Part shown: piece after piece, positions 35,201 to 46,200 of the stretch
Layout of the letters: every line of letters starts with the position of its first letter
Numbering within the stretch: position 1 is the stretch's first letter
Origin: Antedon mediterranea
Lineage: Eukaryota > Echinodermata > Crinoidea > Comatulida > Antedonidae
Direction: 5' to 3'
NCBI RefSeq assembly: GCF_964355755.1
Contig: NC_092675.1
Span: forward strand, 377,001 to 441,000
Length of the DNA stretch: 64,000 bases
Notes under the pieces: generated by a model
Databases searched by the model: none
What the model saw: the letters and a program-made list of their open reading frames with translations, nothing else
What the model was told of the DNA's origin: nothing
Made by a program: the position numbers and the translations under genes

Positions 35201-35753
35201 CACCATGCTTGGGGTTAGGTAAAGGCAATTTGTAAAAATAGAGCTGCTGCTGGCCCTAAGAAATTGCAGTTAATATTTGTAGTCAAGCTTCATCATGCTT
35301 GGGGCAAGCCTTGAAATCTATTTCGCATATAGTGTAGTGTTTATTCATAAGAAAGAGCAAGTATTTTTATGAACTAATCAAGTTCTACTACTCCCGATAT
35401 ATTTCACATTTTTCCTGTAGGCTAGTACTAGTAGGAGCTATGAGCATGTGAACCCTTTTGCTACGTTTTGCATTGAATATTCACAAAATATCTGAAAAGC
35501 TTGCTATACCTTCAATCATTAAAATTAAGAAAAATGCTTGGCAGATGAATCAAAATGATTCAGCCTTTGACTGCAATTTATATATTAAATAAAAAGAAAT
35601 TATATTAATAAAATGACAAGGACACAATATTCTGCTCACCCTCTTCACAATTTGTGCCAGAATATCCTGGAGAACAAGTACAAGTGAAGCTGTTTGGGTT
35701 ATCTGTACATTCACCATTGTTCTGACATGGGTTACTTGAACATTCATCAATAT
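26052..35753 (-). CDS. Gene B: ten-EGF transmembrane protein, tail interrupted by a stop
   Basis: Exons from 35753 leftwards: EGF1-10, TM (28148-28064), tail (26265-26052). Eight EGFs begin DIDECSS, the calcium-binding EGF signature, with CxNNGxC and NSFTCTC (Asn/Ser plus aromatic context). Two (EGF3, EGF6) are non-calcium type ([14 protein letters not shown]). Every extracellular junction is phase 1; TM to tail is phase 2. Spliced as drawn, the tail reads RFHY then TAA, although the homologous tail frame continues to 26052. No signal peptide exon was found between 35.8 and 40.0 kb, so the 5' end is missing or unrecognised. A receptor or adhesion role at the plasma membrane is inferred from architecture only. 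Confidence 0.68.
26940..27719 (+). pseudogene. LINE RT 3'-half fragment in gene B intron
   Basis: YADDLVLFS catalytic motif, then [15 protein letters not shown] and VYLGHTIT (RT thumb region). At least two frameshifts (near 27320 and 27475) separate it from the C-terminal part with [15 protein letters not shown]. Opposite in orientation to gene B. Not the same family as the LINE at 12.9-14.7 kb by motif context. Confidence 0.85.
28064..28148 (-). CDS. Gene B transmembrane exon
   Basis: [20 protein letters not shown] plus SACVFYYR: about 20 hydrophobic residues, then a basic/aromatic stop-transfer. 85 bp, phase 1 to phase 2. Homologous to the TM exons of genes C, D and E (Y-L-hydrophobic start, FYY/FYC end). 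Confidence 0.82.
29093..29206 (-). CDS. Gene B EGF10 (membrane-proximal)
   Basis: [29 protein letters not shown]; donor GTAAGC. Followed in phase 1 by the TM exon. Confidence 0.9.
30362..30523. mobile_element. Palindromic foldback MITE, copy 1
   Basis: Two arms, from acaaataatgaatgttt to ggttatatcaac, surround a short loop (tcggctttgcctc) and are near-perfect inverted repeats of about 75 bp. A second copy lies at 56.5 kb. Intronic in gene B. Confidence 0.75.
30524..30973. other. Gene B intron segment, nothing recognised
   Basis: AT-rich intron between EGF9 and EGF10, right part. No coding or structural signal. The same is true of 29207-30361 and 31091-32136. Confidence 0.4.
30974..31090 (-). 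CDS. Gene B EGF9 with one-residue insertion in the Cys5-Cys6 region
   Basis: [16 protein letters not shown] as in the others, but [17 protein letters not shown] instead of CTC: a 3-nt insertion (117 bp) adds Asn and lengthens the near-invariant C-x-C to C-x-x-C. Confidence 0.88.
32137..32250 (-). CDS. Gene B EGF8 (calcium-binding)
   Basis: [32 protein letters not shown]: unique Thr, Ile and Thr replacements relative to the other modules. Confidence 0.9.
32659..32772 (-). CDS. Gene B EGF7 (calcium-binding)
   Basis: [25 protein letters not shown]; duplicate of EGF4. Confidence 0.9.
33043..33159 (-). CDS. Gene B EGF6 (non-calcium type)
   Basis: [14 protein letters not shown] start, ADGYDGTNC end; duplicate of EGF3, donor GTACAG. 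Confidence 0.9.
33444..33557 (-). CDS. Gene B EGF5 (calcium-binding)
   Basis: [33 protein letters not shown]. Partner of EGF2. Confidence 0.9.
33972..34085 (-). CDS. Gene B EGF4 (calcium-binding)
   Basis: [16 protein letters not shown] with YSGTKCENG. Same protein sequence as EGF7; the flanking intron is also duplicated. Confidence 0.9.
34355..34471 (-). CDS. Gene B EGF3 (non-calcium type)
   Basis: [37 protein letters not shown]; 117 bp, donor GTACAG. Essentially identical to EGF6. Confidence 0.9.
34730..34843 (-). CDS. Gene B EGF2 (calcium-binding)
   Basis: [33 protein letters not shown]. Shares CENN and DNLNS with EGF5, its partner in the 1.3-kb duplication. Confidence 0.9.
34844..35639. 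other. Gene B intron between EGF1 and EGF2
   Basis: No exon-like signal. Contains a ggggttaggtaaagg stretch and a diverged aaatgg direct repeat. No recognised element. Confidence 0.35.
35640..35753 (-). CDS. Gene B EGF1 (calcium-binding)
   Basis: [33 protein letters not shown]. Acceptor ATATAG, donor GTGAGC; 114 bp, phase 1-1. Confidence 0.9.
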
Positions 35754-38040
35754 CTATATTCAACAAAATTACAGATAGCACAGAAAAGTACAAAAATTAC
35801 CACAGTAGGCCTACATTTTACCAATGTTTTTCACTAGCAATGTACCTATGATGGATTTATCATAAATATATTCTTGAGCATACAGTTTTATGCCTTATAG
35901 ATATTTTTTATAGTAGTTTTAATGGTCATCATTATTTTCCAATACTGTAGATCTATTTTAAATGTAATCGCTGAGGAGAAGCGCCACAACATTCGTCGCA
36001 TGCGTGATGTGGTTGAAGATGCTCAAATGGTTTGCGTACAAGTTCTACACGGAAATTAAAAATAAAACTACACGCTTACTATATTGGTGACACACGCTCA
36101 TAAACAATGCATTCACAAAAGCATAACGAACAAACAGATACATATCAATGGGATATTCCGGGATTAATACAATAATAAAGACTTTTTAAAACTTACCGGA
36201 ATTACCGGTACTAAAAAAAACCAGACTTACCTTTAACATGTGAGTACGGGAGTCGTACTTCACTAAAACCTCACTTCAAATTAAAATACAAGTTTTAAAA
36301 TATAAAAAAGAAAGAGAATAAACAAAAATATATATAACTGAGGAGAAAAAAACAGTTCACGACGATAGAAATATAGATAATATGCGAAAGATTTGGCACT
36401 AAGTTAAAATGTTCAAATAGTCTTGAGAGTACGTTTTAAACTAGCTCTCAACTACATTCTCTATTTAAAAATCGGACCGTAATTATTTCCAGAAACACTT
36501 TTCGTGACGATTGGAATTTTAAGTTTTTGACAGTTTTGTTTCGTAATATATTTTTATTTTTTTATTTATTTATTCGATTTTCTGCCATATACAATACAAA
36601 TAAGACAAAACAATTATAAAAAGAGGGCAAGGAAAGACCAAACAGGTGCTAAACACCTATGCTAGTTGGTCAACCCAGAACATACAGAGTACAGAAAGAA
36701 AGAGATAAATAAAAAAATAAAATTACGTTCTACAGATACAGATAACTTTTATTGTCCAAATAAACTGGAAATTGCATTTGCTCACTTATCACATAAAAAT
36801 ATCGTATAAAAATAAAGTATATAAAATGTAGAATAACAATTAAAGCATCTACAAGAAAGCGACCAACTACACACATTTTCAATATTAAAATTATTTAAAA
36901 AGTAAATATTGAAATAATTCAATTAATTTAATTAGCTATATATCGATGGGGGAAGAAACAGACATGTCTGATGTGTCAATTGGAATGTAGAGTTACTATC
37001 GGTTCGCGCTCAAATTAGCTGGGATTGAATTTCCTTTGCCTAATTTTGTCAAAGCAATGTTTAAGCAGTATGCCTAATTATTAAATGTATATTAATGTAA
37101 AATTATGTTATTCATTCATGATTGACTGTATTTTAAAAATACCTCCAAAGGATAACCTGTAAATGTACCCTACATTAATGTAAAAAGTACAATGATTACT
37201 GGTGAAATGTACTGTACATTATTAATTAAATATTACATTTATTTCTAGGCTCGTCTTTCATAGATCATACCATTAAGCAGTGCACATATCACCTATCCAT
37301 GCTTTATCCCCCCAATATGTTAATATTATGTTTATGTTTATCGAATTATCTATCGAATGTGTTGCCACCACTGTTGATTTGTGAATAATCAAAGGTGCGC
37401 ATAGAAACTGACAATACGCGTAAATAATACATGTCGATTATATAGCAGAGCAAAAAGTACAGTAGATTATAGAAGGATATGCACTGGACTACTGTCACTT
37501 AGTAACATATGAATTGGGGTGGGTTGGAGTGGGGATGTTCTCAGCAGAATAAAACAGGAAAAGATCCGAAAAAAATATATAAAGAAAATGTGTGATTCCA
37601 TGGTATTTTTTTCACTTTGTAAATTTAATGAAAGGAATACAGGATATGGAATTGTTATTGTTTGATGACTTTGCTGCTAAAAAAAGTTCATTAAACTAAT
37701 AGTGATTTCATAATTCTTATTGCTTTGTGAATAATCAAGGGTGCGCATCAGGTGCGTGGGTACAGGTGTTTGAGTAGGAGGGCAAGAATTAGGTGACATT
37801 AATTGTCTTGTAGATATTTTCATTTGTTGGATACGATCACTAGCATGCCGCGCCGCGTGGTACATCCGATAATAATAGATAGATTTATTTTGTATTATAG
37901 TACAGTTTATGACTTTACTTAGATGCTACATTATTAATAATGTCTATGTAATGGGTCAAATTTACCAATCAGATATTTAATAACACTAAACTAGGTGTTG
38001 GTATGGTGATTGGCAATATTGTAAACTTGGTTTTAAGAAT
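35754..38040. other. Intergenic upstream of gene B
   Basis: No signal-peptide exon for gene B was found. 36,540-36,830 holds two tails of LINE type on the minus strand (cgaataaataaataaa-type and tggacaataaaagttatctg-type ends). 37,660-37,870 has a 62-codon frame without features. Confidence 0.4.
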
Positions 38041-38049
38041 AACATTTAT

Positions 38050-38760
38050 GGAACTTTCTTTTTATATATACTAGGTATTAGGGTAACATTTGGCGATTGA
38101 TCAATAAACTTTATGAAGATGTTAAAGGTGCTGTAAGATTTGGAGATATGGACACAGAATTCTTCAGTATTCAACAGGGTGTAAAGGAAAGCTGTGTACT
38201 TTCTCCGAATCCTATTTAACATTTTCAAAATGAATTTAAGAAATAGCTTGTATCAAACAATATTATTCGAATAACACTTTGATAGATGGGTTATTTGGGC
38301 AGATGATGTTAGTATTAGTTGCCAATAACGAACATGTATTGTCAAAAATGCTTGACCTTGCAACATTATTTGCTAAAAAATGGAATTAAATTTTAACTAT
38401 TAACCAATGTTCTAGTTTTTGGGAAAAGAATTGACAGTCATAAAGCTAGGAGATAGATTTATTGTTGAAGTAGAGACTTACAAAATGTCGTCCATAATTC
38501 TAGGAAACTTATAAATGACAAGGTACACTTTCAACATGTAATTACAAAATGAAATATAGCCTTATGTTTGGCCTATATCAAATCGTTAATTGACAATTGC
38601 AATCATTTTAATAGGGTATATTTTGGAGATGTATTATGGAGGACAATCGGTCTACGGATCACCTGTTTGGTGTTCTTTAAATAAAGCTGATATTGATACA
38701 CTAGAAAAAATTACAAGTGCAATGGCTAGATATATTTATTCTTAAGGCGCCAACATCGTT
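38050..38760 (+). pseudogene. Degenerate LINE RT remnant
   Basis: Reading with stops and shifts: LINKLYEDVKGAVRFGD, FFSIQQGVKESCVLSP (from the GVKQGCVLSP motif), then WADDVS for YADD and MYYGGQSVYGSP further on. Old, heavily mutated insertion. Confidence 0.7.
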
Positions 38761-39503
38761 GGCCAAAGGTTTTGCTTATAAATGCTCTGCTTGAACTTAA
38801 TTGTAATCAGAATGAGTTTCGTTTCAAATTTGTAACTTTTTTGAAGAGATTTGTAACACGATTGATAACCCTACTTCTACTGTATTTCTGAATGAAAAAG
38901 TAGGCCTAATGTAATTAGTATAAATATACCTGTACTCATGGAAATTACAAAGAAAAAACCAACGTTAGGACACCTAGTCTGTATTATACATATTACAGCA
39001 TTATTGTTATGTAGTTTTACCGTTTATTTCTTTCTTTTCAAAAAATATAATCGTAAAATTACTGTATATATTAATGAAAATAGAAAGTGCTAAAATTACA
39101 ATGCTGTGGTATCAATGACTGGATTTCAAAGGAGTTACAAACAAAATATTATGAAAAATCTAAATCAAAAAGCTAAAGCAAAAGAGCCAGAAAAAACTGC
39201 AGAGCTTTCGGATTCCTAGTACTAGAAATAAATGAATAATGGCTGACTTTTCAAATTAAATTGAACATTAAGTCCCTGGTTGAATTTTATTGCTTTACAT
39301 CTAAGTATTACACATTTGATTATTAATACAGTATGCTTTATTTATTTTATTTATATTTTTTTATTTATTCGGGTATAAAACTTACAACAAGTAGCCGCAA
39401 GGCTAAAAACGTTGCATTTACAAAATTACTGTACAATTTACTTATATAACAATAAAAAGGATGTAAAAAAGCAAAATAAAAAGTACAACAATATCACTCA
39501 CTG

Positions 39504-39835
39504 GCGAGTGAGTGGCCGAGCGGTTAAGACAGTGGAACCGTAATTACGTAGCCATAACATCGGCAAGGGTTCAAGGCTCACTCGCTCCATGGTTCTGGTG
39601 GTAAACCGTAGGTCCAGTGTACACATAGCTCATGCGCACTTTAAAGAACCTAGTACATCTTTCGAGACGAGTAGGGGGTTACCCCGGTGTACTAGTCCAC
39701 ACAAACATAGCCACTGTCACACACAGCCACTGTGCAAATTTGGACTGGACCGTTTTAGAGGTGTTTACCACCTGTTGGTCCAGATCCTTCACTAACTGAG
39801 TTAGTGAGAAGTCGAATAAATAAAAAATAAAAAAT
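39504..39835 (+). mobile_element. tRNA-Ser-like SINE
   Basis: The head has a box A (tggccgagcggttaag) and box B (ggttcaaggct), and the 7-bp acceptor arms gcgagtg and cactcgc, ending in cca: tRNA-like with a long variable arm, as in tRNA-Ser/Leu. An unrelated body follows, ending in an aataaataaaaaataaaa tail. The 68-codon frame in the body is incidental. Confidence 0.75.
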
Positions 39836-40038
39836 ACTCTGTCGCTTTGGCTCTATGAACTATTGTTTAGCATATTGATTATTGCAGGGATGGGTGAATT
39901 TTTAAATCTTTTGGCTCTTGGTTTCTTTGAATTGTTGATATTTTACCTTGCCATTGCTTCGTAAAGTGTTAACAATATATGTCTAAATTAATTTATAAAG
40001 ACATTCACATAAGAAGCATTTTAGTTATATTCTATATT

Positions 40039-40219
40039 TTAGTTGTTCAGAATCTCATAATCAGAATCTACTATTTGTGATGGCGCATGTGACATGATAG
40101 TATAGACACTGCGATTGCTTGGGACAACATTTTCATAACCGATAGTCTTCATATTATTGTTTGTTGCTGCCATCTCTGTGGAATTATCGATTACTTTGTT
40201 CTTCTTGGAATAATAGAAC
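40039..40219 (-). CDS. Gene C cytoplasmic tail and stop
   Basis: FYYSKKNKVIDNSTEM is shared in style with gene D; then TIGYENVV, RSVYTIM and DSDYEILNN to TAA. Two sites fit [ILVS]xYxx[ILV] (IGYENV, SDYEIL). Confidence 0.83.
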
Positions 40220-43200
40220 CTAAAAGACATAATCGTTATAGTCAGCCATATAACTCTATTAGAGAACATAATGTTTTATTTATTTTTTAATTCATAATCT
40301 AATTCATAGGAATGTTTATTTTGAAAGGAAGGAATTAAAGTCAGCTGCAGAAAAGTCAGGGTGACAAAGTTTGACATGAAATAGAGGTGGATTTCACAAA
40401 TTTGGAATCAAAAAGTGCAGGAACATGGTGTGTACTAGAGAGCAAGCAACAAAAGAGTAATGCTTAAGTGAAAAGAACTACAGAACATTGGTATGAAAAG
40501 CATTGATGTATACCGTGTATGGGCTGTAGACGGAGAACAAAGAAGAGAAAGATTTGAAAGTAATGTGTAGTAGCCTAACAGGATGTTAAATGAGGGGAAA
40601 AATCGACCGATGACATCTGAGAAAATGAGTAGAGCTAAAGAGAAGTTGGTGGAGAAGCTAGGGGTTGTGGGTGATGGGGTGTCTTTTATATGGGGAATGT
40701 TTTAATACCACAAAAAAATATTTATAAATCAATCACTTTCAGATAAAGTTGAAAAATAAATATTCTCACTTGTAATAAAAGACCAAAGCTGGAATCACCA
40801 AAATGATAATCCCAAGAATAGTTATTAATGCTATCATCAAGTAATTGACTACAGGACAAAATTCAAGAAAAACAAAATTTTGTTAAATAAAATATATGTA
40901 CACAATAATATATATCTTTTATTTTACTTAGACAAGACAATAATATGTTTTATAGACTACTAATTGTATTTTTCTATATTATTATCTTGTTGTATACTGA
41001 ATTATTATTTCGTATTCGTATTTAATGTTATATCTTGGGGTGGGTCAAAATTAAAGTCTTTCTGACTTATATGACTCTCCCCCCACATGATTACTTATTA
41101 GTATTTTTTATCCTGTATGTATGTTATTATATTGTGAAAATATATTAAATTGAATTGAATTGAAATTATAGCATTCATTTTGTTACAATTAGTCTTACAC
41201 CCAGCTGAATCTTGATAAGTGGTGTCAAACTCCACTGCCACTGTAAATCCACAGCTTCCTGTATTACCAGCAGTATCAGTAGCATTACAAGTAACATCAG
41301 TTGAACCAGCATTGAATAATGAACCAGAAGATGGAGTACAAGTAGCTGGCAGACCAGTATCAAAATTGTCACTGACTGAGGGGTCATCCCATGTAACTTG
41401 GTCTGTGTATACTTCAATGTTATCTGGACAAGTCACTGTAGGATCACCAGCATCTACAATCAGTTTCAAATATATATTTGTTTGTTATGCACATCATATG
41501 ATATGTTATCAAGGAAGTGGTAGAATTTGTTGTAAAATGTCCTCATGAACCATTTTCCACATCTGACCACAAGGTCAGGAATGTAAAATAGTAGCTCTAA
41601 TAATGTACGCCGAGGAGGAGGAGAACAAGGTGACAAAAGTTACAGGTAGTTGCCAGTAAGTTTAGGTTGGTGGAGGTGGGTGTCAATTAGTGTGTGAAAC
41701 AGGTTTAGTGTACTGTAGGTGCCATAACAGGGCTGAGTGCTCCAAGTTAAGGGCAAGTGGAAACTGGTTTATGGTGTATGGTGGTGTCAACAAGTTTGAT
41801 GGATGGCGGATTCAAGGGAGAGACAGCACACCCCCCCCCCCCCTATCTTTTTGCAAATTGTAATGATGAAAAGATAGGACACTAATTTCAGTACAGGCAC
41901 TGGCCCTCCCCCTATTTCAAAATCCTGGATCTGCCACTATGTGGGGTCTAAAAAGTACAGGATGTGATGAGTTTAAGATGTGTTATTGTTAGTGTTATGT
42001 TTTGTACACGCTAAAGACACTACAACAGTACACAGGTATAATAGACACGACTCAGTCAGGTGTGGATTCCAAGTGAACGAGGCATTTATTAACAACCGCC
42101 TATTATACTATTCTACCAATAATATCAATGCGCGTAGACCAATCACCCATGTCTTAATACACGACATTTCTCCCTTTTTAATTTGGAAACCTATTTTCAC
42201 ATTTTATATATTTTTTTTTTTACAGATTTTCAATACATTTTATTAAAATTAACAATACACCAAAATCTTAACGCAGAGCTTATACGCTGAATAGTCGAAT
42301 GGATCAATGAACGTTAGTTATTAAATATGTACAACCAAACATAATACTACAGTAAATACTGCAAAGATGACTGTCTATAGAGTTATGTTTTAAAATGACT
42401 ACAAAGCAAATTCAATCATGCCGCTAAACAAACAATACTATAGAAACATTATCATTCAATAATGAAACCGATCTGGCGCTTTGCGCACTCTGGTTGACCT
42501 TCTTAACACACTTGGTTTAGTAGCAACATTACTTTTAACATTATCATTTATACAATTTTCTTTAGTCTGTTCAATAGCATCATTACTTTTAACATTATCA
42601 TTTATACAATTTTCTTTAGTCTTTCTACTCAAAATTTCTTCTACTCTCTTATCTACATATTCCGTATCCATATCCTCCCCTTCTTTATTTTCAAAATCTA
42701 CATTTACACCTCTATCTTTAATTTGATCAACATGTCTTTTCCAAACCAATTTATTTCCAACATCAATTTTATAGTTTAGAGGACCTTCCTGGTTTACAAC
42801 AACACCAGGAACCCACTTAGTTTGTCCTATATAATTTCGCACATAAACCAAATCGTTTGTTTCGTATAAACGCAACTTTCGATCTCGTTTATGCATGGCT
42901 TTGTGTAAATTATTTCTCACAGAATCATTAATATTGGGTCGAAGGATATCTAATCTAGTTCTTATAGAACGGTTCATAAACAACTTTGCAGGCGTCTCTT
43001 TAGTCAATGAGTGTTCAGCATTTCTATAAGAAAGCAAAAACCTGTCTAATTTAGTTTGCGGATCACCTGAATCATTTCGAGCAGCCCTTAATCCTTGTTT
43101 TAACGATTGAACAAAACGCTCTGCTTGTCCATTCGTACTAGGATGATAAGGTGCAGATAATTTGTGACTAATACCATTCATAGCCATAAAACTCTTAAAT

Positions 43201-46200
43201 TCCCCAGACGTAAACTGTGGACCATTATCAGACACTAGAACTTGGGGCAAACCATTCCGGCTAAACAAAGTTCTCAATACCCCAATAGTTTTATGTGAAG
43301 TCGTAGATTGCATAATAAAAACTTCGGGCCACTTTGAAAAAGCATCGACCACAATCAGATATGCAAGACCCTCAAAAGGACCCGCGAAATCTACATGTAC
43401 ACGTTCCCCAGGGTTAGAAACAGGTAACCAAGGATGCATAGGCGCAATGGTAGGATTATTTTGTATACGCTGACATGAGTCGCACTTTTTCGCAGTTTCC
43501 TCAATTTGCGCATCTAACAACGGCCACCAGAAATGAGAACGCGCTAACCCTTTCATTTTGACCACCCCAATATGGCCTACATGCAATTCCTCTAAAACCT
43601 GTTGTCGCAATTTTGGTGGAATTATTACCCGGACACCCCATAACAAACAACCCCCTTCAATAGTCAGTTCGTTTCGCATTACTCTAGATAATATTACATC
43701 TTTACGGGTATTATTTCTTATTTCGGCGCTAGTTACCGGAAGAATCTCTCTAGAACCAATATGCGCAACCGAAATTTCGCTATGACGTGGGGGACCCTCA
43801 ACCGGTAATCGGGATAAACAATCCGCGTTCGCATTTGCTTGACTGTTCCTAAATTTAATATTATAATCAAACCCAGACAAATAAAGAGCCCATCGCTGGA
43901 TTCGCTCAGCAGCCAAAATTGGTAACCCTTTCTTCGGACCAAATATAGTAGTTAAGGGCTTGTTGTCAGTTATTAAAATAAACTTTCGGCCATAAATATA
44001 GGAATAAAACTTTTTGCAAGCATACACGATTGCCAAGGCTTCTCTTTCTAGTTGCGGATAATTTCTTTCGGTCTTATTCAATGAACGCGATGCAAATTTA
44101 ATAGGTCTTTCTTTCCCATTAACCATGTGGGATAACACAGCGCCTACCCCTTCACCTGAAGCATCCGTAGCTACTGTTAAAGGTAAATTTGGATCATAGT
44201 GAACCAAAAACCCAGAATGTCTTAGCATTTCCTTAGATTTCACCCATGCATTTCTAGCTAATTCTGTCCATTTAAATTCTCTACCCTTTTCTAACATACT
44301 AGTTAAAGGTGCTAATATTGTGGCTAATCGAGGTACAAATGAACGGTAATAATTCACCATTCCCAGATACGATCTTAAAGTAGTAATGTCCGAAGGCAAC
44401 GGCATTTGCAAAATATGATCAATTTTGTCTATGGATTTATGAACACCATGTTTATCAACACAATGTCCCAGATATTCAACAGACTGCTTCATAAATTCGC
44501 ACTTTCCCCGTTTTAGTCTCAAGCCATAATCTTGCAAACGAACAAGGACCCTCTCTAAATTACCAAGGTGCTCTTGATCATCTTTCCCTGTGACCAAGAT
44601 ATCATCAAGGTACACTTGTACACCCGGGAGATCCTTCAAGATAACATTCATTGCGTTTTGCCAAATTGCTGGCGCGGACGTTATGCCAAAAACCAATCGA
44701 TTTTGCTGAAACAAGCCCTTTTCAGTAATAATTGTGAGTACCTTTTTAGACTCATCGGACAACTCCATCTGATTGTAGGCTTGTGCCAGATCTAATTTGG
44801 TAAAGGTTTCACCACCCGCAAGGTTAGACAAAATGTCGTCAACGTTAATGTTAGGTGGAGCAACAGATTGTAGCACTGGATTGATTGTGGGCTTATAATT
44901 TCCACATAATCTAACGGACCCATCCTTTTTCCGAACGGTTACTATACCACTGGCCCACTGACTATGCGTCACTGGTGTCAGAACCCCAATGTTGACCAAT
45001 CTATCTAACTCAGTATCAACGTCAGACCTTAAGGCATAAGGAACCCGGTATGCTTTACTAATCATTGGCTTGGCATCTCCCTTAAGTAAAACATCAGCTT
45101 TAATATGCTTTAAAAGACCCAGTTCCTCTTTAAACAGACCCTCATGCTTATCCAAGAGTTGTTTAAGAGCATCCCTACATTCCAATTTATTAACATAATT
45201 ATTATGAAAACATTCTTGCCAATTTAACTTGATAACATTTAACCAGTCTCGCCCTAAAAGAGAATGCTTAGTATTAGCAACAACATACATGAATAAATAA
45301 TGACATTGTGACTCATATACCACTTTAACACTGATTTTACCAAGGGGTTTTACAATCTCCCCCGTAAAACTAGTAAATGTCCGAGAACTCCCAGCAGACT
45401 CTCTCATCCCATCCTTGTCGCCAAATGTTATGTTTTGTACACGCTAAAGACACTACAACAGTACACAGGTATAATAGACACGACTCAGTCAGGTGTGGAT
45501 TCCAAGTGAACGAGGCATTTATTAACAACAGCCTATTATACTATTCTACCAATAATATCAATGCGCGTAGACCAATCACCCATGTCTTAATACACGACAG
45601 TTAGTATTTGCCTACACAGAATAAAATAAAAATTCACATACCATTGACAGAAACTGTAAATTTGCAGCTTCCTGTTTTACCATCAGTATCCATAGCAGTA
45701 CAAGCAACATCAGTCGAACCAATATTAAATAATGAACCAGAAGATGGAGTACAAGTAGCTGACAGACCAGAATCAACATTGTCAGTGACTGAGGGGTCAC
45801 TCCAGGTCACTGTAGCTTGGCCTCCGTCTGTATCCTCTTCCATGTTGAATGGACAGGTCACAATGGGGGCATCAATATCTTTGTTTAGAAAGTGATGTTT
45901 TAAAGAAAACCAATGCATTTGAGATGTTGCTTTACTATATATTATTGTAGCCTACTGTATACTGAGTAATGTAAATTCAAGACTACTAGTCTAAATAAAT
46001 CTTAACAAGTAAAAAATATCTACTAGTTAAAACCTCAGACTTACCAATGACAATAACTTTCAAATTACAGCTACCGTAATTCCCAACAGAGTCAGTAGCA
46101 AAACATGTAACATCAGTTGAACCAATATTAAATGATGAACCAGACGATGGAGTACAAGTAGCTGATAGACCAGTATCAACATTGTCAGTGACTGAGGGGT

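Larger units (their letters stand above)
41988..45604 (-). mobile_element. Young Ty3/gypsy LTR retrotransposon in a gene C intron
   Basis: Two 174-bp LTRs flank a 983-codon pol frame. Flanked by the 5-bp direct duplication GTTAG (41988-41992, 45600-45604). The LTRs differ at one visible position (ccgcc versus cagcc near 42107/45540). The polypurine tract (aaaaagggagaaa on the minus strand, about 42167-42180) is intact. Gag and most of the protease are missing: the pol frame begins about 20 bp after the 5' LTR. So it is a recent insertion of a deleted, non-autonomous copy. Confidence 0.92.

Noticed and set aside
32572-35750. Minus-strand 65-66 codon frames beginning [10 protein letters not shown]
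   Set aside because: Shifted-frame shadows of the calcium-binding EGF exons.
39504-39588. Functional tRNA-Ser gene
   Set aside because: Boxes A and B and the acceptor pairing are visible, but the arms are imperfect and it is fused to a SINE body and A-rich tail.
41219-45895. Plus-strand frames opposite the HYR exons and opposite pol
   Set aside because: Antisense shadows with no motifs; the minus strand has the full domain and splice logic.
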